Assembly: GCF_029027585.1 (NCBI RefSeq)
Contig: NZ_CP093397.1
Location: forward strand, 2,531,405-2,595,404
Direction: 5' to 3'
DNA from: Sulfurimonas sp.
Lineage (GTDB): Bacteria > Campylobacterota > Campylobacteria > Campylobacterales > Sulfurimonadaceae
DNA: 64,000 nucleotides
Shown: positions 12,379 to 20,695 of the stretch, piece by piece
Position numbering within the stretch: position 1 is the stretch's first letter
How the letters are laid out: every line of letters starts with the position of its first letter
Notes under the pieces: model-generated
What the model was told of the DNA's origin: nothing
Databases searched by the model: none
What the model saw: the letters and a program-made list of their open reading frames with translations, nothing else
Program-made: the position numbers and the translations under genes

Positions 12379-14444
12379 TTAATTGATAATTTTTTTTAGC
12401 TCTAAAGTAGACTCCGCTAAATCTATATCTACAACCTGTGAACGCAGAGTCATTGTGCTTATTTCTATAAGCTTTGTTCTCGCTAGTGAAGAAGAAAGGG
12501 CATTTGACTGTGAGCCTACCATAGCGTGAGATCTACTGATATGATTTTGTAAATCATCTATCATGGTTATTGCATTTTCTATACCTATATTTCTTTGCTT
12601 ACCACTTGAAGCATCTGGGTAAGTTTTATGATCTTCAACTGCTCTAATCATTTCATTTAGTTGTTTAAAAAAGTCTGTTTTTGGATCACGAATAGTTAAA
12701 GCATTATTTGAATTGAAAGTTCCTACAGATGATACTGTACCAGAAAAATCATCACTATTTGAATCATAAAGAGATAACTTGGCTTGTGTACTTGTTGAAC
12801 CTAATTCTTTAAAATTAATTTTTCCATCATAACTTAAAAATGTACCTCCTTTTGTATTAGCATTTTCAACTGCTGCGTCATACTGAGCTGCTGTACCAGC
12901 TGGAGAAGCTGTTGGAAGATTATTTGTAACTACCATATTTACAACATCCATTAACTGTTTATATGTTAACTCTCCTGCTGGAGTTCCAGTTCTGACACTT
13001 GCCACATTAAATATATCATAAGTATTTCCACCAACACTAAAAGTTGAACCAGAATCTGAAAGGTTGATATCTACATCATAGTTTGAGCCATTAATATCAA
13101 CACCCGTAAGCTTTAATACTTTTCCATCTAAGCCACTTGCATAAGTTCCATCAGTATTATATGTAATACCAGAAAAAACTTCATGTAATTTTGTTGAATC
13201 ACTAGCAAAAGCATTTGTACCTTTAATTATTTGAGATACATTTGAAGATAATTTAGAACCTTCTTTACTAAATTGTGTTCTGTCATGAAGCAAACCTTCA
13301 ATATTTGTTGCCACTGGATTTGAACCAGTGCTAGCAGATGTGAAACCTGACTTAATAAATTCTTTTACATACAAGCCTGGGGTACCACCAGTACTCAGAG
13401 TATTCATAATATTTTTAAAATTAGCTTCACCAGAATCCAAATCATCTATATCTGTAACATTTGCAGCATCTGCGCCAGTTGTATCAAAGTCAACCGCCCC
13501 AACCATATGAAAGTCAAGTCTACTAGAACCTTTAATTTTATCTTCCACTACAATTTGACCAGAAGAATTTAGTGACACATTAACAACCTTTAAATTTGCA
13601 GTATTTCCATATGCTTGACCTATTCTGCTTAACAACTCATCAACAGTATCTGTATCTTTCATAGATATTTTGCTTTTAAAAGAAGTACCATTACTGGTAG
13701 TTCCTCTTAAATAAAAATGATGCTTTTCCGTTATAGAATCTATGTTAGCATCTGTATCTCCATAAAATCACGAATAGTATCCTTGCTAGCCAGTGGCGAA
13801 GAAATAGTTTTGTTATCAGTTCCTGTCGCAAAATCATACTTTTTAGATACATTACTTTGCTCTACATTTGTTGTTATCTTTCTTTTGGTTAATACTTCTT
13901 CTCCAAAAAACAGCTGACCTCCAGAAATATTGTATTTTTGCTTAGTTCTTGAACCTAAAAAAGAGTTTAAAGAACCACTGTTACCATTGTATGTTCCATC
14001 TGGTGAAATAGGTTTTATATCAACTGCTGTTCCAGAAAAAAGATATTGTCCATTTATAGATGTATTTGATAAATTTTTAAAATGCTCTTCAATTACTCGA
14101 AGTTCATTTGCAATAGCATCTAACGATGTATCACTATGCGTGCCATTTGCTGCACTAACCAAAAGCTTCCTCATCCTAGTCATAGTTTTAGTAAACTCAT
14201 TTAGAATAACATCTGTTTGATTTGAAACCTTATAACCGCTTTGAGTACTTTTTTTAACTTGTCCTAAGCTTGATAGTTCATTATCTAAAATCATTGTTTC
14301 TGCAAATGTTCTTACATCATCTTTTGCATACTGAATTTTCAGTCCAGATGCTATTTGTCTGTTTACATTAAAAAGTTTGTCACTCAATTTTGAGTTGTTG
14401 GGTCCATATAAATTATCATAATACATACTTGATGTGATTCGCAT
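12379..14444 (-). CDS. flgL: Flagellar hook-associated protein FlgL, with a frameshift near 13760
   Basis: FlgL forms the hook-filament junction. The N-terminal D0/D1 region starts MRITSSMYYDNLYG and has the flagellin-like helix LNVNRQIASGLKIQYAKDD. The C-terminal D0 helix ends SSLARTKLIEISTMTLRSQ..., as in flagellins. The large middle domain is Ser/Thr/Gly-rich and surface-exposed. The two halves are in different frames. Restoring one G in the GG at about 13760 reads RDFMGDTDANIDSITEKHHF and gives about 688 residues, long as is usual in this phylum. GGAGG precedes the ATG at 14444. A sigma-54 promoter lies about 46 bp upstream. Confidence 0.9.
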
Positions 14445-14489
14445 AACGCACCTCCATTTGTGCTAAATAATTACTACTTTATATCTTCT

Positions 14490-14505
14490 AGCAAAATAAG
14501 TTCCA
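14490..14505 (-). promoter_or_regulatory. Sigma-54 (RpoN) promoter of flgL
   Basis: On the minus strand the site reads TGGAAC-TTATT-TTGCT, matching the -24/-12 consensus TGGCAC-N5-TTGC(A/T) with correct spacing. It lies 46 bp before the flgL ATG. Class II hook-filament genes in Campylobacterota are known to use RpoN, and rpoN itself is at 36291-37559. Confidence 0.85.
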
Positions 14506-14586
14506 TTCTACAAGTAATAAACTATATGCTTGAATATCGGCTAAAAGTTATTTACTTTTAAGTAATAAATTAATATCATTCCTTAG

Positions 14587-14630
14587 GCCAGAGTGGTGGA
14601 ATGGTATATACGGCGGATTCAAAAGTCCGT
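14587..14630 (+). pseudogene. 5' half of a split tRNA-Leu (attL side of the island)
   Basis: The sequence starts GCCAGAGTGGTGGAATGG and runs through acceptor 5' strand, D-arm and anticodon loop (TTCAAAA, anticodon CAA), then departs from tRNA sequence at about 14625. The missing anticodon 3' strand, variable arm, T-arm and acceptor strand (CTCTGGT-ACCA) are found 4.1 kb away at 18701-18755. The two halves together would fold into a normal tRNA-Leu with a GCGGA/TCCGC anticodon stem and an AGGGG/CCCCT T-stem. Confidence 0.8.
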
Positions 14631-14745
14631 GCCCCCAAGTTTCAATAAAATCATATATTTTAAAAGCCCTATATTACGACTTTCCAACTTTTAAACCTAT
14701 CAAATTTTACTCTCAAAACTTCCATTTTATTGTCATTCTGTAAAC

Positions 14746-14799
14746 TTATTGCACAAATCCTGCACACCTAGCGCTACTCTTTTTATCGCTATTGCACAC
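14746..14799 (+). repeat. Left cluster of TTATTGCACA-like repeats
   Basis: Three same-orientation copies: TTATTGCACA at 14746-14755, TCCTGCACA at 14758-14766 and CTATTGCACA at 14789-14798. The same word occurs twice at the other end of the island (18641-18661). The arrangement resembles integrase arm-type binding sites, an inference from position and repetition. Confidence 0.55.
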
Positions 14800-14893
14800 T
14801 TTTTTCAGTAATTTTCAGCATAGATTTTACAATATGTCGTATTTATTTAATTTTTACGACATAGATATTTCATGTATTGTAATAAATGCTATT

Positions 14894-15964
14894 TTACGAC
14901 ATACCTTTTTGGAGCAATTCAAATAATTTTATATTGACAAAATATTTACTATTTTTAATTTTCACACTCTTAAGTATTCCTATTTTTTCAATAGCTTTTA
15001 AATGTCTACTAGCAGTATCTCTATGTAAGTAAAGAGTATTTACTAACATATCAATCTTGGTATATGGGTGAATAAAAAGTACTTCTAATAAATCTTTGGA
15101 ATATATTTTAGGCAATTCTATTCTTAACTTCTCTTTTGTACTATCCATAAGCTCTTTAATATCATTGATAAGTTGAATTTGCCCTAGTGCAATATACTCA
15201 ACACCGTCAAGCATATATAAGATCCACTCATGCCAAGCGTCTTTGGTTCTCACCTCTTGTAAAAGTCTATAGTAGTCAGCTTTATGTTTTATAATATAAC
15301 TACTCAAATATAAAATAGGAAGATCCAAAAGGTCATTTAAAATAAGGTATAAAATGTTGATAATCCTACCTGTTCTACCATTACCGTCATAAAATGGGTG
15401 AATAGATTCAAACTGATAATGAATAACTGCCATTTTTATAAGAGGATCCACGTCGTCTTCAGTATTCATATACTGTTCAAGATTATCAAGAAGTATTCTA
15501 ATTGTCGCTTCGTCTTGAGGTGGAGTATGAATCACTTCACCAGTTGCTTGGTTTTTGAGAACTGTTCCAGCTTGTTTTCGTATACCAGCGACATTGCCCT
15601 CAAGCTCTTCTTGAATATCAACGATATGACGAGTTAGAAGCAGAGAATGCTCACGAACCAAGTCAAAACCCTTAAGCAATGCCCTACTGTAACTTTGTAC
15701 CTCTTTTGTAGCATGAGAAATACTTGACATATCTAAACCTGATTGAAAAAGCTCGTCATGAGTCGTAATGATATTTTCAATCTCTGAACTATCTTTTGCT
15801 TCTTGTAAAATCAATGAGTTTATTAAAATCGCTTGATTAGGAATAATTTTAGCCACACCATTAAGTTTTGCAAGCGCTTTATTCGCTTTGATAGATTTTT
15901 TAAGAATAGCTTTTGTTTCAATGTCAATCTCTAATGGTAAGTTATTTGGTATAAATTCTTGCAT
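14894..15964 (-). CDS. Fic family protein adenylyltransferase (SoFic-like)
   Basis: Fic enzymes usually transfer AMP from ATP to a target protein. The 356-residue chain has a Fic N-terminal helical region with the inhibitory motif (S/T)xxxE(G/N) at residues 59-64 (SSEIEN). The complete active-site loop HPFYDGNGRTGR is at 189-200, and a C-terminal winged-helix region (about 280-350) contains YLHRDTASRHLKAIEKIG. This order is that of SoFic-type proteins. All catalytic residues are present, so it should be active and autoinhibited. It is the last gene of the operon, 3 bp after the CD-NTase stop. The link to the CBASS genes is inferred from this spacing; a stand-alone Fic is possible. Confidence 0.9.
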   Translation of the reverse strand: MQEFIPNNLPLEIDIETKAILKKSIKANKALAKLNGVAKIIPNQAILINSLILQEAKDSSEIENIITTHDELFQSGLDMSSISHATKEVQSYSRALLKGFDLVREHSLLLTRHIVDIQEELEGNVAGIRKQAGTVLKNQATGEVIHTPPQDEATIRILLDNLEQYMNTEDDVDPLIKMAVIHYQFESIHPFYDGNGRTGRIINILYLILNDLLDLPILYLSSYIIKHKADYYRLLQEVRTKDAWHEWILYMLDGVEYIALGQIQLINDIKELMDSTKEKLRIELPKIYSKDLLEVLFIHPYTKIDMLVNTLYLHRDTASRHLKAIEKIGILKSVKIKNSKYFVNIKLFELLQKGMS

Positions 15965-15967
15965 TAT

Positions 15968-17293
15968 TTATCCTATTTCTATAGGTACGTCAATCCTATC
16001 CGTAGCTATCAATATCCTGTCTTTTATAAGATAACATTCAACATAATGTCTTCCCTTATACTTAGTGGGTTCTATATGACTTTTCTTGCCTTTAAAAATG
16101 GAGCCTCTTAGTTTATTAGCCTTTTTAGCTTCATTACCTTCATTCTTCACTTTCCAATAGATTTCATATCCAATAGTAATATCTGAATCCAAACTCTCAA
16201 TAAAAAATTCTAGTTTTTTCTCTGCTCTTAAAATAGGAACCATATTTAGAAGCATATCTCTAATTCCATTTTGTCCTTTAACCATACAGTTAATTTTTAA
16301 TTTATAGTCTAAAGATACTGAATCCACTATGTCTGTTATAAACTCTTCTTCAGACGAATAGTTCTCATTGCTTGCTTCAAGCTTAGTACTTCTAGTAAAC
16401 TCAGGAAATTTACTCCCAAATACAGACTTCCATTTTTTGATACTTTTTTTCTTATCTTCTTCATTATAAGCGTCGTTAGTTTTTTCTGTATATGAAAAAA
16501 TTATTTTTCTGAAATTAAGATATTGTTCTTGAGTCCAATTTCTCATAAAATTTTCTTCTGGCATTTTTGGATTATGTATATTTGGCATAAAATAATTCGC
16601 TTGTAAAAAATCATTTAGCCTATTTATAATCAATTTAAAAGAGGTAGGTAGATTTATATATTTTTCTGCTGAATCAGTTTGATAAACTTGATTAGCTAAC
16701 ATTGTATTTAAGAGTATAGATTTTGCAGTAAAAGTTTGTTTAATATCTCTAATATATTTAAAAAGTCTTATCACTTTACGTAACTGATAATTACTATCTT
16801 GATTTTTAGAGATTAACCAATTTATGTATTCAATTGGGTTTGTTTTTTCAAACATATTATCATATTTATTTATGATATAAAAATGACCTTTTCTCTTAAC
16901 AATTGGGACAATATCAACATGGAAGTTACCTACATAATTCAAAGTGATACAACGAGTGTTTTTTATAACTATATCTTTATACCTATCAGTAGTCTTAAAT
17001 ATATTAAAAAGCTCGTTTATATACATTTTAGGATTATATTCCCATGCTTCAGAAGGTTCTAAGTGAAGTAAAATATCTGCGTCAAACTCTTTATTCGCTT
17101 TTGGTGGCTTTATAATAGTCTTATGTTTATATGATCCTTGTGAAAACATATCTATATACATATCTTTAAAAGAATCACTATTTTGTATGAATGTTTGAAT
17201 AGTTGTTCTTTTTTGATTTAAAATTTTAATCCTAGCTGGATTAAGATTCACTTCGTCATTCATAAATTGAGTAAAAAAACCTACCTGTTGCAT
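15968..17293 (-). CDS. CD-NTase (cGAS/DncV-like nucleotidyltransferase) with AGS-C-like sensor domain
   Basis: These enzymes make a cyclic di- or tri-nucleotide alarm signal upon phage infection. The 441-residue protein shows the nucleotidyltransferase motif GSYKHKT at residues 53-59, the metal-binding pair DAD at 71-73 and the third aspartate at 127 (HVDIVPIV). A helical mid-section follows. The C-terminal 90 residues, with IGYEIYWKVKNEG and later GRHYVECYLIKDRILIATD, match the pattern of the AGS-C (adenylyl/guanylyl and SMODS C-terminal) sensor domain. The gene starts one base after the patatin gene and is followed by Fic after 3 bp. Product chemistry cannot be told from sequence alone. Confidence 0.9.
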   Translation of the reverse strand: MQQVGFFTQFMNDEVNLNPARIKILNQKRTTIQTFIQNSDSFKDMYIDMFSQGSYKHKTIIKPPKANKEFDADILLHLEPSEAWEYNPKMYINELFNIFKTTDRYKDIVIKNTRCITLNYVGNFHVDIVPIVKRKGHFYIINKYDNMFEKTNPIEYINWLISKNQDSNYQLRKVIRLFKYIRDIKQTFTAKSILLNTMLANQVYQTDSAEKYINLPTSFKLIINRLNDFLQANYFMPNIHNPKMPEENFMRNWTQEQYLNFRKIIFSYTEKTNDAYNEEDKKKSIKKWKSVFGSKFPEFTRSTKLEASNENYSSEEEFITDIVDSVSLDYKLKINCMVKGQNGIRDMLLNMVPILRAEKKLEFFIESLDSDITIGYEIYWKVKNEGNEAKKANKLRGSIFKGKKSHIEPTKYKGRHYVECYLIKDRILIATDRIDVPIEIG

Positions 17294-17294
17294 A

Positions 17295-18239
17295 CTAAAC
17301 CTTTATCCCCAATAGCTTTAAAATATTATCACTGTTATGAGTAAAGTCTTTAGCCGCTTTAGCTTCAAGCTGAGATATTATTTTAACACTGTCTAATGAC
17401 AAATCAGTATCTGATTCAAAATTTATTCTTAAATAGTTATCTGCTGGTAACATAAAGTTTACAGTATTATGAACATTAATTGACTGTAAATTCAAAATTG
17501 TATCAATCAGTTTACTACTATTCCATTTCCTTAGAAATCCCCAACTATCACTATCTGAATGCTTAATATCATAATACTTATGTCCTATACCTGTGCCAAT
17601 AGAAAGAAGCTTAGTGTTATCCAAGGTGATTTTTTCAATATTACCTGTTTTTTTGATTTTTCCCATGCCTTCAGTTAATGCAACCAAAGAAGGATTGTTT
17701 GCCCACAAACCACCGTCTGCTAACAAGTAGTTTTCCATTCTATTAGGATTAAAATATAAAGGTGCAGAACAAGAAGATAAAACTGCGTCTTGAATTTTTC
17801 TATCTTTATCACATTTAAATTCACTTATGTAATATGACTTTATTATATGAACGTCTCCATTAGATATATCAGTTGTAGGGATTAAGAGCCTTGTTTTAAT
17901 TGAAGGATCTGACAATGTTTTATTTTGAAACTTTTCTTCTAACAATTTTTTTAAATGATCGCTTCTATAGCGACTTTTAAATAATCCCATAAATCCTAGT
18001 TTACGAAAGTTAAATATTTGGGAGCCTTCATTTTTATATAAATCTATAACTTCACTCAATGGAATATCTATAGCAAGTGCAGACGCAAGTATTGAGCCTG
18101 TACTTGTACCAGCTATTAAATCAAAATGCTCATGAATTTTAATTTCAAATTTATCTTCTATTTCTTTTAAAATTAGAGCAGAATAAATTCCTCTTATTCC
18201 TCCCCCGTCAATAGATAAAATTCTAAAATTATGGCTCAA
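17295..18239 (-). CDS. capV: Patatin-like phospholipase, CapV-type CBASS effector
   Basis: This 314-residue patatin-fold hydrolase has the oxyanion loop DGGGIRGIYS at residues 11-20, nucleophile elbow GTSTGS at 44-49 (Ser46) and the dyad aspartate in DGG at 175-177. CapV enzymes degrade membrane phospholipids when bound by the cyclic nucleotide made by the neighbouring CD-NTase, which kills the infected cell. Its place as first gene directly before the cyclase (one-base gap) supports that role. All catalytic residues are present. About 190 bp of non-coding DNA with the operon promoter lies upstream, before the tRNA-Leu. Confidence 0.9.
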   Translation of the reverse strand: MSHNFRILSIDGGGIRGIYSALILKEIEDKFEIKIHEHFDLIAGTSTGSILASALAIDIPLSEVIDLYKNEGSQIFNFRKLGFMGLFKSRYRSDHLKKLLEEKFQNKTLSDPSIKTRLLIPTTDISNGDVHIIKSYYISEFKCDKDRKIQDAVLSSCSAPLYFNPNRMENYLLADGGLWANNPSLVALTEGMGKIKKTGNIEKITLDNTKLLSIGTGIGHKYYDIKHSDSDSWGFLRKWNSSKLIDTILNLQSINVHNTVNFMLPADNYLRINFESDTDLSLDSVKIISQLEAKAAKDFTHNSDNILKLLGIKV

Positions 18240-18430
18240 TATTCTTTCCTTATATCTTGTTAAATTTTTCTAAGGTGCAAGTATTGTTAGGAAAAATACT
18301 TAACTTATAAAATCTATTTCTTACTTATTAATGTATTATACCTTTAAATTTTTAACACAGAAAAATATATTCATTTATGAATATATTTAGGTATCTTTTG
18401 GCATACTTCCATTTCAAGTTTTCAACATAC

Positions 18431-18517
18431 GCCGCTATGGAGAAATTGGTAAACTCAGCAGATTCAAAATCTGCCGCCTTTACGGGCTTCTCGGTTCAAG
18501 TCCGAGTAGCGGTACCA
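18431..18517 (+). tRNA. tRNA-Leu (CAA), complete, carried by the island
   Basis: The 87-nt gene starts GCCGCTATGGAGAAATTGG and ends GTACCA with CCA encoded. Acceptor GCCGCTA pairs with TAGCGGT, anticodon stem GCAGA pairs with TCTGC around loop TTCAAAA (anticodon CAA), the variable arm is long as in class II tRNAs, and T-stem CTCGG pairs with CCGAG. It lies inside the island, close to its right end, and differs clearly in sequence from the split host tRNA-Leu. Confidence 0.93.
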
Positions 18518-18640
18518 TCTCGTAAACTTCAAAAATAAATTCCAAGTAAATAAATCTTAATGTATAATTTCGTATTACAGCAAAAGACACTACCATTTGT
18601 CGGTACACCGCAACTAGGTTTTAAGTTTGGTTTCAACCAC

Positions 18641-18661
18641 TTATTGCACAGTTATTGCACA
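18641..18661 (+). repeat. Right pair of TTATTGCACA repeats
   Basis: Two perfect direct copies, 18641-18650 and 18652-18661, have their starts 11 bp apart (about one helical turn). They match the copies near the left end of the island and lie about 40 bp inside the right tRNA junction, as arm-type integrase sites would. Confidence 0.6.
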
Positions 18662-18700
18662 GAGGCTCTTTAAACCTCTTGTTTTAGGGGTTGAGTTCAG

Positions 18701-18755
18701 GATTTAAAATCCGCTGCCTCACGGCTTAGGGGTTCAAATCCCCTCTCTGGTACCA
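18701..18755 (+). pseudogene. 3' half of the split tRNA-Leu (attR side)
   Basis: From GATTTAAAATCCGCTGCC this runs through variable arm (GCC-TCAC-GGC), T-arm (AGGGG-TTCAAAT-CCCCT) and acceptor strand CTCTGGTACCA. The sequence before it (18661-18700) does not fold as acceptor plus D-arm. The acceptor strand pairs with GCCAGAG at 14587, not with anything next to it, so it is the displaced 3' part of that gene. Confidence 0.75.
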
Positions 18756-18808
18756 CTTATTGTTATAGTAATATTTTTAAATATAAAAAAGTGGGGAACC
18801 TTAACTAA

Positions 18809-19678
18809 ATGTTAACCAAATTTATTTTTTTTATTTTACTAACTTCTCAAATATATGCAAATCATGCTCTAAAAAGCACCTATTACATAAATTCAAACGA
18901 AATATACTTATCTACCTTAATTGAAAATAGTTCTAAAAATGTGATTTTATATAACATTCCTTCAAGCAGGCACACAAAAAAAGTAAGTTCCAAAGAATTA
19001 TTAAATAGATTAAAAAAACATGGATATACAGATATTACATTAAAGAGTAAATATGTTAAATTTATTATTAAAAGTCCCATCGACACTTCAAAAATTGCTT
19101 CATTTATAAAAAATCATTATTTAAACAAGTATGAAATCATAAATATCACAAAAGTAGAAATTCTTCCTAGAAGTTATTTAGCATCGCTACCTGACGAGTA
19201 TAGTATCTACATACAGTCAAAAAGTCATCTCTCTAAAAGTGATTTAGTTAGTATAAAAACACCAAAAAATAAAAAAATATTTTTTAATTACAATATTTAT
19301 GCAAAACTTCCAGTTTACTTTTCAAAAGAAAAAATAAAAAAAAATACTGAACTATCAGGTATAAATATCACAAAAAAGAGTATAATATTAGATAAATTTA
19401 TGGCAAAGCCTTTACAAAACTTACAGCCACACACTTTTGAAAGTAAATACAATATAAAAAATAATAAAATTATAACTTTTAAAGATATACAAAAATTAAG
19501 CTTAGTAAAGAAAAACTCTTTCGTAAACATAAGCCTAAATAAAAATAATATGTCAATTAGCTTTAACGCCTTAGCCTTAGATAATGGGAAGTTAAATAGT
19601 ATTATAAGAGTTCAAAAGTCAAATGGAAAAAGAATAAAAGTTATAGTAACAGGTAGAAATCAAGCGGAGATTAGATGA
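18809..19678 (+). CDS. flgA: Flagellar P-ring assembly chaperone FlgA
   Basis: This periplasmic chaperone assists FlgI in building the P-ring. The 289-residue protein has a short signal peptide (ends near SQIYA), a divergent N-terminal half, and a C-terminal SAF-like region with the family pattern KKNSFVNISLNKNNMSISFNALALDNG and the ending IRVQKSNGKRIKVIVTGRNQAEI, which is characteristic of FlgA. The start codon follows GTGGGGAA. The gene overlaps ubiX by 4 bp and heads a plus-strand operon that starts just after the island. Confidence 0.85.
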   Translation: MLTKFIFFILLTSQIYANHALKSTYYINSNEIYLSTLIENSSKNVILYNIPSSRHTKKVSSKELLNRLKKHGYTDITLKSKYVKFIIKSPIDTSKIASFIKNHYLNKYEIINITKVEILPRSYLASLPDEYSIYIQSKSHLSKSDLVSIKTPKNKKIFFNYNIYAKLPVYFSKEKIKKNTELSGINITKKSIILDKFMAKPLQNLQPHTFESKYNIKNNKIITFKDIQKLSLVKKNSFVNISLNKNNMSISFNALALDNGKLNSIIRVQKSNGKRIKVIVTGRNQAEIR

Positions 19679-20196
19679 GAAAAGTTGTTATTGCAATTAG
19701 TGGAGCGAGTGGAGTAAACTTAGGTTTAAAAGCTTTAGAACTGCTTCCAAAAGACCTTGATAAACATTTCATAATGACAAAAAATTCAAATATTGTTTTA
19801 GAAAAAGAAAACAATATTATAGTACACGACAATGAAAATATCTCAGCAAGCGTAGCATCTGGGTCTTTTGGCGTAGATGCTATGCTAATTGCACCATGTA
19901 GCATGAATACCCTTGCAAAAATTGCTTGTGGAATTTCTGATAATCTTGTAACAAGATGTGCAAGTGTAATGATAAAAGAACAAAAAACACTCATTTTAGC
20001 TCCAAGAGAGATGCCGTTTTCTGCTATTGCTTTAGAAAATATGCAAAAACTAGCACAATTAGGAGTCATCATAGCTCCTCCTGTTATGGCATACTACTCG
20101 GAACAACAAACATTAGATGAAATGGAAAATTTCATTATTGGTAAATGGTTTGACCTTCTTGGAATACAAAATAATTTATATAAACGATGGGAATAA
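19675..20196 (+). CDS. ubiX: UbiX-family flavin prenyltransferase
   Basis: UbiX makes prenylated FMN, the cofactor of UbiD-type decarboxylases. The 173-residue protein has the flavin-binding start VVIAISGASGVNLGLKAL, the APCSMNTLAKIACGISDNL motif and the LAPREMPFSAIALENM motif. It is slightly shorter than the usual 185-190 residues. The ATG overlaps the flgA stop (ATGA) and coaD starts 1 bp after its end, so all three are probably cotranscribed. Confidence 0.92.
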   Translation: MRKVVIAISGASGVNLGLKALELLPKDLDKHFIMTKNSNIVLEKENNIIVHDNENISASVASGSFGVDAMLIAPCSMNTLAKIACGISDNLVTRCASVMIKEQKTLILAPREMPFSAIALENMQKLAQLGVIIAPPVMAYYSEQQTLDEMENFIIGKWFDLLGIQNNLYKRWE

Positions 20197-20197
20197 A

Positions 20198-20695
20198 ATG
20201 AAAACTCATAAAATCGCTCTATATCCTGGGACTTTTGACCCAATAACTAATGGTCACTTTGACATAATAGAAAGAGCTCTAAAGCTTTTTGATGAAGTTA
20301 TTATTGCTGTTGCAATATCAGTAGATAAAAAACCTATGTTTACGCTCAATGAACGCATAGAAATGACGAAGGAAGCCATAAAAGGGCTTGAAAATATAAG
20401 TGTTGTTGGTTTTGATAATCTAACTGTTGAGTTAGCAAAAGAGCGTGGGGCAACTATTCTTATTCGCGGATTAAGAGCAATAAGTGATTTTGAGTTTGAA
20501 CTACAACTTGGTTATCTTAACAACTCTTTAGATGATTCTATTGAAACTGTTTATCTTATGCCAAAACTTAAACATGCTTTTATAAGTTCATCAAGTGTAC
20601 GAAACCTTTTAAAATTCAATGCTAAAACAGAGCACCTCCTTCCAAAAAAGGTACAAGAAATCATAGGGAGTATGAACTCATGTACATTGCGATAG
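20198..20695 (+). CDS. coaD: Phosphopantetheine adenylyltransferase
   Basis: CoaD catalyses the penultimate step of coenzyme A synthesis. The 165-residue protein has YPGTFDPITNGHFDII (nucleotidyltransferase HxGH-type motif), the RGLRAISDFEFELQLGYLN segment and FISSSSVRNLL. I start at ATG 20198, where homologues begin. The frame is open further upstream, but that part overlaps ubiX and has no CoaD similarity. It overlaps tmk by 16 bp. Confidence 0.95.
   Translation: MKTHKIALYPGTFDPITNGHFDIIERALKLFDEVIIAVAISVDKKPMFTLNERIEMTKEAIKGLENISVVGFDNLTVELAKERGATILIRGLRAISDFEFELQLGYLNNSLDDSIETVYLMPKLKHAFISSSSVRNLLKFNAKTEHLLPKKVQEIIGSMNSCTLR

Larger units (their letters stand above)
14625..18700. mobile_element. 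4.1-kb defence island integrated in tRNA-Leu
   Basis: The element lies exactly between the two halves of a tRNA-Leu gene. It contains three minus-strand genes (patatin-like phospholipase, CD-NTase, Fic protein), a complete tRNA-Leu(CAA), and copies of a TTATTGCACA-like repeat near both ends. The junctions share GGATTYAAAA from the anticodon loop, the classic target of tyrosine recombinases. No integrase gene is present, so the element is either decayed or mobilised in trans. The boundaries are inferred from the tRNA break points. Confidence 0.75.

Noticed and set aside
18240-18430. Additional small gene between the patatin gene and the tRNA-Leu
   Set aside because: No open frame with a ribosome site and plausible composition was seen; the stretch looks like a promoter region.
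18661-18755. A second complete tRNA-Leu (anticodon TAA) at the right island end
   Set aside because: The 3' half is convincing, but the 34 bases between CAGAG and the anticodon stem do not form a D-arm and the anticodon stem is mismatched (CAGGA against TCCGC). The acceptor strand pairs far better with GCCAGAG at 14587.
20117-20197. N-terminal extension of CoaD
   Set aside because: It overlaps ubiX in another frame, and CoaD proteins begin at the residues encoded from 20198.
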